DNA from: PCRC01 sp017848435
GTDB taxonomy: Bacteria > Pseudomonadota > Gammaproteobacteria > Burkholderiales > Burkholderiaceae_C
Length of the DNA: 64,000 nt
Direction: 5' to 3'
NCBI GenBank assembly: GCA_965284315.1
Contig: OZ260072.1
Span: 186,001-250,000, forward strand
Shown here: positions 1-8,180 of the stretch, piece by piece
How positions within the stretch are numbered: the first letter of the stretch is position 1
Layout of the letters: each line of letters opens with the position of its first letter
The notes under the pieces: generated by a model
Told to the model about the DNA's origin: nothing
Databases searched by the model: none
What the model saw: the letters and a program-made list of their open reading frames with translations, nothing else
Program-made: the position numbers and the translations under genes

Positions 1-783
1 CGGCGCGGCTACACGCCCGAAGCCATCCAGCTGTTTGCCGAACGCATCGGTGTGACCAAAAGCGACAGCTGGATTGACTACAGCACGCTCGAAGGCTGCC
101 TGCGTGAAACGCTGGACGTGAGCGCCCCCCGCGCCATGGCCGTCTTGGACCCGGTGAAGCTCGTCATCACCAACTGGGACGCCCTGCACGGCGAGGGAAA
201 GCTCGACGACTGCAGCGCCCCCGTGCACCCGCACCTGCCCGACCTGGGCCGCCGCAGCTTCACCTTTGGCAAGGCGCTGTGGATAGAGCGCACCGACTAT
301 GAGGACGTGCCGCCCAAGGGCTACAACCGCTTGTACCCCGGCAACAAGGTGCGCCTGAAATACGGCCACGTCATCACCTGCACCGGCGCGGTGAAAGACG
401 CCAGTGGCCACATCACCGAAGTGCACGCCGAGCTGGTGCCCGACACCAAGAGCGGCACCCCCGGCAGCGACGCGGTCAAGGTCAAGGGCGTCATCACCTG
501 GGTCGGCGTGGCCGACGCCCTGCCCGCCGAAGTGCGCCTGTACGACCGCCTGTTCAGTGTGCCCCACCCCGACACCACCGAGAAAGATTTTCTGGAAGAG
601 TTGAACCCCGACAGCCTGAAGACCGTGACGGCCTACGTGGAGCCGTCAATGGCCAGTGCCAAGGGCGACGACCGGTTCCAGTTTGAGCGGCACGGGTACT
701 TTGTGGCGGACCGGGAAGACCATGCGGCAGGGAAGCTGGTGTTCAACCGGGTGACGGGGCTGAAGGACAGCTGGGGGAAGTAG
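1..783 (+). CDS. glnS: Glutaminyl-tRNA synthetase, C-terminal part (5' end outside window)
   Basis: Frame 1 is open from the first base to TAG at 781, giving the last 260 residues of a class I glutaminyl-tRNA synthetase, the cytosolic enzyme that charges tRNA-Gln. The visible part begins in the helical segment RRGYTPEAIQ and runs through the ESCIRE-like stretch (LEGCLRETL), PRAMAVLDPVKLVI and the two C-terminal anticodon-binding beta-barrels (VKGVITWVGVADALPAEVRLYDRLF, broken here after RLYDRLF; QFERHGYF; VFNRVTGLKDSW). These segments are collinear with the E. coli enzyme. The catalytic HIGH and KMSKS motifs must lie upstream of the window, so activity cannot be judged here. Confidence 0.95.
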   Translation, partial: RRGYTPEAIQLFAERIGVTKSDSWIDYSTLEGCLRETLDVSAPRAMAVLDPVKLVITNWDALHGEGKLDDCSAPVHPHLPDLGRRSFTFGKALWIERTDYEDVPPKGYNRLYPGNKVRLKYGHVITCTGAVKDASGHITEVHAELVPDTKSGTPGSDAVKVKGVITWVGVADALPAEVRLYDRLFSVPHPDTTEKDFLEELNPDSLKTVTAYVEPSMASAKGDDRFQFERHGYFVADREDHAAGKLVFNRVTGLKDSWGK

Positions 784-786
784 CCC

Positions 787-889
787 GTGTTCTACCTGGA
801 CCTCTTTTCAGCACTGCACCGGCACCAGGTGGACTATGTGCTGATCGGGGGGCGTAGGGCTGGCCGATATCAAACACCTGAAAAACTGA
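787..889 (+). pseudogene. Remnant of a MNT/AbiEii-type nucleotidyltransferase gene with large internal deletion
   Basis: Four bases after glnS a GTG (787) opens a frame reading VFYLDLFSALHRHQVDYVLIGG, the usual N-terminus of small nucleotidyltransferase-fold proteins (catalytic part would follow GG). At 847-852 (GGGGGG) the sequence jumps. In the +1 frame it reads VGLADIKHLKN and stops at 887-889. LADIxxL is the usual C-terminal ending of the same family (RPxDLADIxAL). Start and end are therefore joined with the roughly 100-150-residue middle missing. This is seen in the sequence; assignment to the family is from memory of its motifs. It cannot encode an active enzyme. Confidence 0.6.
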
Positions 890-1269
890 CCAAACCACGT
901 CCTTCACCACAGCACCCGGACAAGGCTTTGACCGCGGCAGCCGCACCTGCAGCGTCAGCGTGACGAACGGCTGCGTTGGGTGGAAGAATCGGCACCGTTT
1001 GTGTGCATGGAGCAAGCCGCGCTGAAGCGCCAGCCCCCCTCACCCTGCTGCTGCAGCACAAGTTGTCGCCGTGCATGGACCTCTGTGCAATCGCAACCAC
1101 AGCGCGCCAAATCATTCCCCCAAACCAGTTGCCGTTTTGCTGCGTATGCACATTCAGCGTGTCGGCCTGTAAGGTTTGAAACACCTCGCACGACCACCGC
1201 ACTGACGTTGGTCGGATTTCACTGACACGTTGATTTCGCATACTTATACCCACACCCACTGGAGAAGCC
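890..1269. other. Intergenic stretch without a convincing gene
   Basis: These 380 bases separate the decayed nucleotidyltransferase from the catalase-family gene. Several overlapping short open frames exist but none has a ribosome-binding site or family resemblance. The phrase DERLRWVEESAPFV at 962-1003 resembles the start of small proteins that begin RLxWLEEA and may be another decayed reading frame. The last 60 bases must hold the promoter of the downstream gene; GGAGAA at 1260-1265 is its ribosome-binding site. I found no clear sigma-70 boxes. Confidence 0.5.
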
Positions 1270-2301
1270 ATGAGCAAGTTGATCTTCACCGCGGTTGCCG
1301 CTGCTGCAACACTCGTTATCACCGGTTGTGCAGCCCCCCAGGCTGCAGCACCTGCACCGGCCGTTGCGCAGGTCAACCCGGTTGTCTTTGTTGACCAATT
1401 CGAGAGCACTTTCGGCAAGTACGAGGGCTACCGCCGCTCGGGCGCCAAGGGCATTTGCGCCACGGGCGAATTTGTGGGGTCGGCGGACGCACGTGCCCTG
1501 TCCACGGCTTCGGCTTTCAGCGGCAAGCCGGTGCCGGTGGTGGTGCGCTTCTCGGTGGGCGGCGCCAATCCCAAGGTGGCCGACAACGGCAAGAGCCAGC
1601 GCAACATGGCGCTGCAGTTCAACCTGCCGGACGGTGAACAGTGGCTGATGGGCAACATCAATGCCCCGGTGTTTGGCGCCTCGTCACCAGAGCAGTTCCT
1701 GGGCCGCGTGGCTTCGCTGCAGCCCGACCCAGCCACCAAGGCCGCCGACCCGGCCAAGGTGAAGGCCTTTGCCGACGCCAACCCCGAGGTGCTGCTGCAA
1801 GGCAAGTACTTCGCCTCCCAGCCAGTACCGGCCAGCTTTGGCGCCGTCAACTACTGGGGCGTACACGCCTACGGCTTCGTGAACGCCAAGGGCGACAAAC
1901 AGTTCGGCAAGTGGATTTTTGAGCCAGCGGGTGGCGTGCAGGGCCTGACCGACGACGAAGCCAAGGCCAAGGGCGCGAACTTCCTGTTTGACGACCTGCG
2001 CCAGCGGGTGAAGGACGGCAAGGTCGCCTTCAACTTCAACCTGGAACTGGCCCAGCCCGGCGACAAGCTGGACAGCGCCACCACCCCACTGCCAGAGGGC
2101 CGCAAGAAAGTGAACCTGGGCACGCTCAAGGTCACCAGCGTGGCGGCCGACGGCGGTGGCCCTTGCCTGACCATCAACTACAACCCGATGGTCATGCCCA
2201 AGGGGGTTGAGCCTTCGGCCGACCCGATGCTGGCCGCCCGCGCCGCGCCCTACGCCGTGTCGCAGGGCCGCCGCCTGACGGAAGGCGCCAAGCAGCAGTA
2301 A
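1270..2301 (+). CDS. Catalase-family (SrpA-like) peroxidase lipoprotein
   Basis: 343 residues matching the small catalase-related peroxidase family. The N-terminus ends in a lipobox (ITGC, Cys at residue 20), so a periplasm-facing lipoprotein is expected. Conserved family blocks are present: PVPVVVRFSVGGANPK, MGNINAPVFG, NYWGVHAYGF, FNFNLELAQPGD, and near the C-terminus DPMLAARAAPYAVSQGRR, whose Tyr is the expected proximal haem ligand. Oddly, the distal-site segment that usually reads RRxHAKG reads RRSGAKG (about residues 56-62), so the catalytic His is a Gly. Haem binding is likely but catalase-type peroxidase chemistry is doubtful. GGAGAA lies just upstream of the ATG. Confidence 0.85.
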   Translation: MSKLIFTAVAAAATLVITGCAAPQAAAPAPAVAQVNPVVFVDQFESTFGKYEGYRRSGAKGICATGEFVGSADARALSTASAFSGKPVPVVVRFSVGGANPKVADNGKSQRNMALQFNLPDGEQWLMGNINAPVFGASSPEQFLGRVASLQPDPATKAADPAKVKAFADANPEVLLQGKYFASQPVPASFGAVNYWGVHAYGFVNAKGDKQFGKWIFEPAGGVQGLTDDEAKAKGANFLFDDLRQRVKDGKVAFNFNLELAQPGDKLDSATTPLPEGRKKVNLGTLKVTSVAADGGGPCLTINYNPMVMPKGVEPSADPMLAARAAPYAVSQGRRLTEGAKQQ

Positions 2302-2337
2302 GTGGCTGACGGAACCGCAGCGACCGCTGCGGCCCTG

Positions 2338-2372
2338 AAACCCGCGCCAGCTTCGGTTGGCGCGGGTTTTTT
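2338..2372 (+). terminator. Rho-independent terminator of the catalase-family gene
   Basis: A 9-bp GC-rich stem (CCCGCGCCA 2341-2349 with TGGCGCGGG 2358-2366) closes an 8-base loop. It is preceded by AAA and followed by six T residues (2367-2372). A second shorter hairpin (CCGCAGCG/CGCTGCGG, about 2316-2333) lies just upstream. The A tract on one side and T tract on the other could allow it to work for the convergent DUF3297 gene as well. Confidence 0.9.
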
Positions 2373-2399
2373 CATGGGGTCACGGGGAAGCGGTGGCGC

Positions 2400-2672
2400 T
2401 CAGCGGTAAAACGCCTCCACCTTGCCTTTCAGGGTGATGAGCAGCGGCTTGCCCTTGCGGTCGACCGTTTTGCCGGCGGGCACCTTCACCCAGCCTTCGC
2501 TGACGCAGTATTCCTCCACGTCGAAGCGTTCTTTGTCGTTGAAGCGGATGCCGATGTCGTGTTCAAACACGGCGGCCACGTGGTGCTTGCTGCGCGGGTC
2601 TACCGAGAGGTGGTCGGGCAGCGCGGGGCGGCTGGGGGTGGCGTCGGAGGGGGGGTTGGTTGCTTCGGTCAT
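2400..2672 (-). CDS. DUF3297 family protein
   Basis: 90 residues starting MTEATNPPSD. The block LPDHLSVDPRSKHH, followed by FEHDIGIRFN and ending WVKVPAGKTVDRKGKPLLI, is the DUF3297 signature, a family of small cytosolic proteins of unknown function in proteobacteria. Its ATG overlaps the stop codon of rbgA by four bases (ATGA, 2669-2672), so it is translationally coupled as the second gene of that operon. The same frame stays open far upstream, but family length and the overlap fix the start. The role is unknown; the position suggests a link to ribosome assembly only by association. Confidence 0.88.
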   Translation of the reverse strand: MTEATNPPSDATPSRPALPDHLSVDPRSKHHVAAVFEHDIGIRFNDKERFDVEEYCVSEGWVKVPAGKTVDRKGKPLLITLKGKVEAFYR

Positions 2673-3619
2673 GGCTGTATTTTGCCCTCTTGCCTGGCTT
2701 CTCTTTTGCCCTTGTTCCCCGCCCTCGCCTCTTTTTTCGCCAGCCGTTCGGCGTCCAGCTGCTGGCCAGCGGCCAGCCACTGCGCAAACTCTTCCGGCGT
2801 CTCCAGCGTGATGCGGCCGAGCGTGGCGGAGCGGAATTCCAGCATGGTGATTTCTGCCGCCTTCTGCAGGTTGATGCGGCCTTTGCCCAGCAGCGCGCCG
2901 CGTTGGCGGCCTATGGCTTCGAGCAGTTCTTCGTCCTGCATGGCGGCCACGCCGCTGAAGCGAAAGCGCGCCTCCAGCAGGCCGGGGTAGTGCTGGCGCA
3001 GCCGGGCCAGCAGCTCCAGCGCCACTTCTTCTTCGTCGTACGCATTGCGGCCGATGGCGCCGCTGGCGGCCAGCAAATAGCCGCTTTGCGCGACGATGAT
3101 GCGCGGCCACAGCAGGCCGGGCGTGTCCCACAGGTAAAAATCGTCGGCCAGCGTGATGCGCTGCTCCAGCTTGGTGATGCCGGCTTCGTCACCCGTCTTG
3201 GCCTGGCGCTTGTTGCTCAGCGCGTTGATGAGAGTGGATTTGCCCACGTTGGGCACGCCGCAGATCAGCACCCGCATGGGCTTGGCCATGCCGCCGCGGG
3301 TGGGCGCCAGCGCTTTGCACAGGGCGGCGAGTTTTTGCACGGCGGCGCCGTCGGTGGCCTGCAGCGCCAGCGCGCGGGTGTCAGGCTGGGCGTTGTAGTG
3401 GGCCAGCCAGGCCTCGGTGCGAACGGGGTCGGCCACGTCCTGCTTGTTGAGGATTTTCAGCGTGGGCTTGTGGCCGGTCATCTCGCTCAGCAGCGGGTTG
3501 GCGCTGGAGCCGGGCAGGCGCGCGTCGAGCACCTCGATGACCACGTCGATCTCTTTCACCCGCTCGGTGATCGCCTTGCGGGTGAGGTGCATGTGTCCGG
3601 GAAACCACTGGATGGCCAT
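2669..3619 (-). CDS. rbgA: Ribosome biogenesis GTPase RbgA/YlqF
   Basis: 316 residues with the circularly permuted GTPase order typical of the YlqF/RbgA family: G4 (LNKQD, about 57-61) comes first, then G1 (GVPNVGKST, 121-129), and G3 (DTPG, 165-168). The start MAIQWFPGHM is the family's conserved N-terminus. The C-terminal part carries the ANTAR-like RNA-binding region and a basic tail (KKEARAGNKGKREARQEGK). The family assists late assembly of the 50S subunit. First gene of a two-gene operon with the DUF3297 gene. Confidence 0.95.
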   Translation of the reverse strand: MAIQWFPGHMHLTRKAITERVKEIDVVIEVLDARLPGSSANPLLSEMTGHKPTLKILNKQDVADPVRTEAWLAHYNAQPDTRALALQATDGAAVQKLAALCKALAPTRGGMAKPMRVLICGVPNVGKSTLINALSNKRQAKTGDEAGITKLEQRITLADDFYLWDTPGLLWPRIIVAQSGYLLAASGAIGRNAYDEEEVALELLARLRQHYPGLLEARFRFSGVAAMQDEELLEAIGRQRGALLGKGRINLQKAAEITMLEFRSATLGRITLETPEEFAQWLAAGQQLDAERLAKKEARAGNKGKREARQEGKIQP

Positions 3620-3710
3620 GGGTGCGCGTGCTTCTTCTGTTTCTTGTTGAAGCCCGATTGTCCGGCATAGGGGAGTGGCTCTGGCGGACGAAGTTGAGTC
3701 ACCAGGAATA

Positions 3711-3775
3711 GCTATTATTTTTATAGCAAGCTACCGAGCAAACACCAAGGCCCATCGCACTTTTTATGCAAAAAA
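3711..3775 (+). repeat. Dispersed ~70-bp repeat, copy 1 (diverged)
   Basis: GCTATTATTTTTATAGC (an inverted repeat GCTAT/ATAGC) is followed at the family spacing by ACCAAGGCCCATCGC and a T/A-rich end. Order and spacing match the better copies at 25113 and 34783 but the 3' half is poorly conserved. Membership of the family is therefore tentative. Confidence 0.45.
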
Positions 3776-3885
3776 TGCACCTTGCAAAGCGTTGAAGGCA
3801 CTTTCACCCCCTCAGGAAGGTTGTCAGACAAGCAGACGCTCGCCATGTACAGGCAAAAGATTTACAGGAAACTTCACAAAAGAAC

Positions 3886-3914
3886 TTGACATCGAACACT
3901 GTCACATTTAAATT
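3886..3914 (+). promoter_or_regulatory. Sigma-70 type promoter for the PF10118 gene
   Basis: A perfect -35 box TTGACA (3886-3891) is followed after exactly 17 bases by TAAATT (3909-3914), which agrees with TATAAT at four of six places. Transcription would begin near 3921, giving a leader of about 90 bases before the ATG at 4011. Confidence 0.65.
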
Positions 3915-4010
3915 GCAGTCATTCGGTACCCATGGGTACCAATTCAGGCCCCGCAGTAGCTGCCCTTGAAATCCGCTGTTACCAAGGCCCCCCTTGTTTG
4001 AGAGGTTTTT

Positions 4011-4886
4011 ATGAACGCACAACACACTGACCACGCCATCGTCCCCCGCGAGAAGCTCGACTTCGGGCTCGACGGCGACATCCCCCGTTTCTGGCTCGAC
4101 AACGACCCGTTCAAGACACGTTTTTTCGACGCCATGTCGACCTTTTTCCCCGAAGGCGAGCGCTTCTTCATCACCTGCGTGCGCGACTTCAAGGCCCAGA
4201 TCACCGACCCCAAGCTGCTGGCCGAAGTGAAAGACTTCACCCGCCAGGAAGGCCAGCACGGCATGGTGCACCGCCAGTTCAATGACCGCGTGCAGGCACA
4301 GGGTGTGGACGTGGAGCGCATCGAGAAAATCACGGTGTGGGTGCTGTTCAAGCTGGCGCGCGGCATCCTGTCGCGCAAGATGACGCTGGCCATCACCGCC
4401 GCGCTGGAGCACATGACGGCGCTGATGGCGCACGGCTTTGAAGAAGCCAAGGTGCTGGAGCGGGCCGACCGCCGCGTGCGCGCCATGTACACCTGGCACT
4501 CGATCGAGGAAGTTGAGCACAAGGCGGTGGCGTTTGACGTGATGCAAAAGGTGGCTGGCGTGGGCTACTTCCAGCGCATCCTGGCCCTGATCATCACCAC
4601 CATCGGTTTCCCGATTGGCACCTTCATCGTCATCAACCGCATGTTCAAGGCCGATGGTTTCGGCTTCTTCAAGCGCGCGGGCCTGATGCTCAAGGGCCTG
4701 TGGTGGATGTACAAGCCCGGTGGCCTGTACATGCCCATCCTGGGCCACTTCATGGCCTACTTCAAACCCGGTTTCCACCCCTGGGAAATTGGCCAGATGA
4801 GCGGCTACACCACCTGGCTGGACACTTTCAACCGCACCGGCGACCCGATTGCCGCCAGCGACGCGGCCCTGATGGTGCGCGCCTGA
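4011..4886 (+). CDS. Predicted metal-dependent hydrolase, PF10118 family
   Basis: 291 residues collinear with the 'metal-dependent hydrolase' family PF10118. Potential metal ligands sit in a ferritin-like helical pattern: FPEGE (46-50), QEGQH (79-83), and a Glu/His run EEVEH (166-170). Two hydrophobic helices near 188-215 suggest membrane association. The start follows GAGAGG-like purines (TTTGAGAGG). It has its own promoter upstream and is convergent with the ABC exporter genes. The substrate is unknown; the name is a family label and not evidence of hydrolase activity. Confidence 0.8.
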   Translation: MNAQHTDHAIVPREKLDFGLDGDIPRFWLDNDPFKTRFFDAMSTFFPEGERFFITCVRDFKAQITDPKLLAEVKDFTRQEGQHGMVHRQFNDRVQAQGVDVERIEKITVWVLFKLARGILSRKMTLAITAALEHMTALMAHGFEEAKVLERADRRVRAMYTWHSIEEVEHKAVAFDVMQKVAGVGYFQRILALIITTIGFPIGTFIVINRMFKADGFGFFKRAGLMLKGLWWMYKPGGLYMPILGHFMAYFKPGFHPWEIGQMSGYTTWLDTFNRTGDPIAASDAALMVRA

Positions 4887-4889
4887 ACG

Positions 4890-5651
4890 TCAGCTCTTGA
4901 GGCGGTAGCCGGTCTTGAAGATCCAGGCCACGCCGCCCAGGCAGAGCGCGGTGAACAGCAGCGTCATGCCCAGGCTCAATCCCACGCCCACGTCGGACAC
5001 GCCGTAGAAGCTCCAGCGGAAGCCGCTCACCAGGTAGACCACTGGGTTGAACAGGCTCACGCCCTGCCAGAACGACGGCAGCATGTCGATGGAATAAAAG
5101 CTGCCGCCCAAAAAGGTGAGCGGCGTGACGATCAGGGTCGGAATGAACTGCAGTTTCTCAAAACCATCGGCCCAGATGCCGATGATGAAACCCAGCAGAC
5201 TGAACGTCACCGACGTGAGCACCAGAAACAGCAGCATGAAGCCGGGGTGCATGATCTGCAGCGGCACAAACAGTGCTGCCGTGGCCAGAATGATCAGCCC
5301 CAGCGCAATCGATTTGGTGGCCGCCGCGCCCACGTAGGCAATCACGATCTCCAGCGTGGAAACCGGGGCCGACAGCAGCTCGTAGATGGTGCCGGTGAAC
5401 TTGGGGAAGTAGATGCCGAACGACGCGTTGGAAATGCTCTGCGTCAGCAGCGACAGCATCACCAGCCCCGGCACGATGAAAGCGCCGTAGCTCACGCCGC
5501 CCACCTCGGGAATGCGCGAGCCGATGGCCGAGCCAAACACCACAAAGTAGAGCGAGGTGGACACCACCGGCGAGACGATGCTCTGCAGCAGGGTGCGGAA
5601 GGTGCGCGCCATTTCGAACGCGTAAATGGCGCGGATGGCGTGGAAATTCAT
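4890..5651 (-). CDS. ABC-2 type transporter permease (YadH/NodJ-like)
   Basis: 253 residues with about six hydrophobic segments and the ABC-2 permease signature (LLSAPVSTLEIVIAY in the middle; FTPTLIVTPLTFLGGSFYS-like motif reading FIPTLIVTPLTFLGGSFYS). It would form the membrane half of an exporter with the ATPase encoded just upstream. Its ATG overlaps the ATPase stop codon by four bases (5648-5651), so the two are coupled. The family exports polysaccharide, lipid or drug-like molecules; E. coli YadH pairs with YadG in the same way. The substrate cannot be told from sequence. Confidence 0.9.
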   Translation of the reverse strand: MNFHAIRAIYAFEMARTFRTLLQSIVSPVVSTSLYFVVFGSAIGSRIPEVGGVSYGAFIVPGLVMLSLLTQSISNASFGIYFPKFTGTIYELLSAPVSTLEIVIAYVGAAATKSIALGLIILATAALFVPLQIMHPGFMLLFLVLTSVTFSLLGFIIGIWADGFEKLQFIPTLIVTPLTFLGGSFYSIDMLPSFWQGVSLFNPVVYLVSGFRWSFYGVSDVGVGLSLGMTLLFTALCLGGVAWIFKTGYRLKS

Positions 5652-6580
5652 GCGGCAGTGTCCGAGGTGAGGCTGACGAAGATGTCTTCCAGCGAGCTTT
5701 GGCTGGTTTTCAGGTCCTTGAAGGCGATGCCGGCCGCGTCCAGGTCTTGCAGCAGCGCGGCAATGCCCGAGTGCTCGTTTTGTGCGTCGTAGGTGTAGGT
5801 CAGCTCATTGCCATTGGCCGAGAGCGTCAGCGGGTAGGCCGACAAGGTGGCGGGAACCGCCGCCAGGGTGTGGGCCAGCTGCAGCGTGAGCTGCTTTTTG
5901 CCGAGCTTGTGCATCAGCGCCACCTTGTCTTCCACCAGAATGATCTCGCCCTTGCGGATCACGCCAATCCGGTCGGCCATCTCCTCGGCTTCGTCAATGT
6001 AGTGGGTGGTGAGGATGATGGTCACGCCGGTGTCGCGCAGCGTGCGCACCAGCTCCCACATGCCCTGGCGCAGCGTCACGTCCACACCGGCCGTGGGCTC
6101 GTCCAGAAACAGCAGGCGCGGCTCGTGCGACAGCGCCTTGGCAATCAGCAACCGGCGCTTCATGCCACCCGAGAGCGTGCGGATGGTGTTGTCTTTCTTG
6201 TCCCACAGCGAGAGCGAACGCAGCACTTTTTCAATGTGCGCCGGGTTGGCCGGTTTACCGAACAGGCCGCGGCTGAAGCTCACCGTGTTCCACACCGTTT
6301 CAAACGCCTCGGTGGTCAACTCCTGCGGCACCAGGCCAATCAGCGAACGGGCGGCACGGTAGTCGGCGGCAATGTCGTGGCCGTCCACCGTGACGGTGCC
6401 ACTGCTGGCGTTGACAATGCCACACACGATGCTGATCAGCGTGGTTTTGCCGGCGCCGTTGGGGCCGAGCAGTGCGAAAATCTCACCACGCCGAATGTCC
6501 AGGTCGATGTTTTTCAACGCGCTGAAGCCCGAGGCGTAGGTCTTGGACAGGCCAGCAATGGCAAGGATGGTGTCGGACAT
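5648..6580 (-). CDS. ABC transporter ATP-binding protein (YadG-like)
   Basis: 310 residues from MSDTILAIAG. Walker A is GPNGAGKT (about 39-46), the signature LSGGM at 136-140, Walker B LLFLDEP near 156-162, and the switch His in TTHYIDEAE. The C-terminal 70 residues form the extra domain seen in ABC-2 exporter ATPases. The open frame extends 195 bases further upstream, but that part encodes low-complexity residues and overlaps the divergent DUF1439 gene, so the start at 6580 is chosen. Forms a two-gene operon with the permease. Confidence 0.9.
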   Translation of the reverse strand: MSDTILAIAGLSKTYASGFSALKNIDLDIRRGEIFALLGPNGAGKTTLISIVCGIVNASSGTVTVDGHDIAADYRAARSLIGLVPQELTTEAFETVWNTVSFSRGLFGKPANPAHIEKVLRSLSLWDKKDNTIRTLSGGMKRRLLIAKALSHEPRLLFLDEPTAGVDVTLRQGMWELVRTLRDTGVTIILTTHYIDEAEEMADRIGVIRKGEIILVEDKVALMHKLGKKQLTLQLAHTLAAVPATLSAYPLTLSANGNELTYTYDAQNEHSGIAALLQDLDAAGIAFKDLKTSQSSLEDIFVSLTSDTAA

Positions 6581-6662
6581 TGGGCGCGACGATACCCTAT
6601 TTGCCGCAAGGCTGCTCTGCGCCACCGCCCATGGTCTGGCGCAGGCTCTACAGTGCATACCC

Positions 6663-7253
6663 ATGAAGACATTGCCCCGCCCCCACCCCGCATTCACGGT
6701 TGCCAAAGCCATGCTGCTGGCGCTGCTCACTTGGGCCACGCTGGCTGGCACCCACGCGGCCCGGGCGCAAGGCAAGCCCAGCTACACCGTGTCGGCCGCG
6801 CAGCTGCAACAGGCGGTGGCACAGCGTTTCCCGATGCGCTACCAGGTGGCCGGGCTGGTGGACCTGGACGTGAAGTCGCCGCTGCTGCGCCTGCTGCCCG
6901 AGCACAACCGGCTCGCGGCGGCAGTGGCCATCAACGCCGCCGGGCCCGCGCTGGGGCGCAGCTACCCGGGCACCTTCGACATTGACTTTGCGCTGCGCTA
7001 CGAGCCCAGCGACCAGACCGTCCGAGCGCACCAGTTGCAGGTGCGCTCGCTGCGCATGGAAGGGCTCAACCCCGGCACCACCGAGCTGCTGCAGGCCACC
7101 CTGCCCGGTCTGGTGCGCGACAACCTGCGCGAGGTGGTGGTACACCGGCTGCGCCCGCAAGACCTGGCGCTGCCCGACGGCATGGGGCTGCAGCCCGACA
7201 CCATCACCGTCACCCGCGACGGGCTGGAGATCGGCTTTGCGCCGAAGCGCTGA
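6663..7253 (+). CDS. DUF1439 (YceB-like) exported protein
   Basis: 196 residues beginning MKTLPRPHPAF with a signal peptide (hydrophobic 15-28, cleavage near AARAQ). The mature part YTVSAAQLQQAVAQRFP and later LEIGFAPKR at the end match the DUF1439/YceB pattern. Unlike E. coli YceB there is no lipobox Cys, so it is probably soluble in the periplasm. It is divergent from the ABC ATPase with 82 bases between start codons. The function of the family is unknown; the beta-rich fold resembles lipid-binding periplasmic proteins. Confidence 0.75.
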   Translation: MKTLPRPHPAFTVAKAMLLALLTWATLAGTHAARAQGKPSYTVSAAQLQQAVAQRFPMRYQVAGLVDLDVKSPLLRLLPEHNRLAAAVAINAAGPALGRSYPGTFDIDFALRYEPSDQTVRAHQLQVRSLRMEGLNPGTTELLQATLPGLVRDNLREVVVHRLRPQDLALPDGMGLQPDTITVTRDGLEIGFAPKR

Positions 7254-7256
7254 GCC

Positions 7257-8180
7257 CTACGCGGGCCGGCCGGCCTCCACCAGCTTCACCAGCGTGTGCA
7301 GCACCCGGTTGGCGGGCGTGGGCACGCCCAGCGCTTCGCCGCGCTGCACCACGTAGCCGTTCAGGTGGTCGATCTCGCTGGGTTTGCCGCGCATCAGGTC
7401 TTGCGCGGTGGACGAGAACTGGGTCGGCATGGTCTCGGCAATGCGGCGCACGGCGGCGTCCATGTCGGGCGGCAGCACCACGCCGTCGGCCTGCGCCACG
7501 GCACGGCATTCGGCCACCACGTCGCGCATCACGTCGGTCACGCCTGGGGCCAGTACCAGCCGGCCATAGGGGCTTTTTGACAGCGCCGAGAGCGCGTTGT
7601 AGGCGCAGTTGACGGTCAGCTTGGCCCACAGCGCACCGCGCACGTTGGCCGACACTTCCGTGGGCACGCCTGCGGCGATGAACTGGCGCGCCACTTCGGC
7701 GCTGGCGCTGGAGGGTTCGATCACCAGTTCGCCCCGCCCGTGGTGCAGCACATGGCCGGGGCCGGCCATTTCCGTGGCCACGTACACCACGGCGGCGGCC
7801 ACCTCGTGGGCCACCACGGTGCGCAGGCGTTCGGCGTTGTCCACGCCGTTTTGCATCGTCAACAGCAATGCCCCAGGGGCCAGGTGCGGGCGCAGTTCGG
7901 CGCCTGCCGAGGCGGTGTCGGTGCTTTTGACGCAGAACAGCACCAGCCCCGCACCCCGTACCGCGCTCGCGTTCGTGCTGGCGCGCAGCGGCACGTGTTC
8001 GTCAAAGGTCTTGGCCTGCAGGTGCAGGCCATGGCGCTGGATGGCGTCCACATGCGCGGGCCGGCCGATCAGCACCACGTCGTGCCCGGCGCGGGCCAGC
8101 ATGCCGCCAAAGAAGCAGCCGACGGCGCCGGCGCCCATCACGGCCACCGGTAACAGAGCGGTAGGCATGGGCGCGTTCAA
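7257..8180 (-). CDS. panE: 2-dehydropantoate 2-reductase family protein
   Basis: 307 residues. A Rossmann NADPH motif GAGAVG (16-21), the MQNGVDN segment (109-115) and the catalytic Lys in WAKLTVNC (K187, N191) are all present. The C-terminal helical domain carries the PSEIDHLNG motif that binds ketopantoate in PanE. The reaction would be NADPH reduction of ketopantoate to pantoate in coenzyme A synthesis, though many paralogues in Burkholderiales act on other 2-keto acids, so the specific substrate is inferred. ATG overlaps the stop of the upstream EipA-like gene by four bases. Confidence 0.82.
   Translation of the reverse strand: MNAPMPTALLPVAVMGAGAVGCFFGGMLARAGHDVVLIGRPAHVDAIQRHGLHLQAKTFDEHVPLRASTNASAVRGAGLVLFCVKSTDTASAGAELRPHLAPGALLLTMQNGVDNAERLRTVVAHEVAAAVVYVATEMAGPGHVLHHGRGELVIEPSSASAEVARQFIAAGVPTEVSANVRGALWAKLTVNCAYNALSALSKSPYGRLVLAPGVTDVMRDVVAECRAVAQADGVVLPPDMDAAVRRIAETMPTQFSSTAQDLMRGKPSEIDHLNGYVVQRGEALGVPTPANRVLHTLVKLVEAGRPA

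Larger units (their letters stand above)
3620..4010. other. Intergenic region with repeat and promoter, AT-richer than average
   Basis: 391 bases separate the divergent genes rbgA and the PF10118 gene. It holds a diverged copy of the dispersed repeat (3711-3775) and a good sigma-70 promoter for the rightward gene (3886-3914). The stretch 3700-3930 is visibly AT-richer than the coding DNA around it. A short frame at 3675-3911 has no Shine-Dalgarno sequence and no recognisable product, so I do not call it. Confidence 0.6.

Noticed and set aside
3675..3911. 78-residue frame in the rbgA-PF10118 gene spacer
   Set aside because: No ribosome-binding site, overlaps the repeat and the promoter, and the composition is not protein-like.
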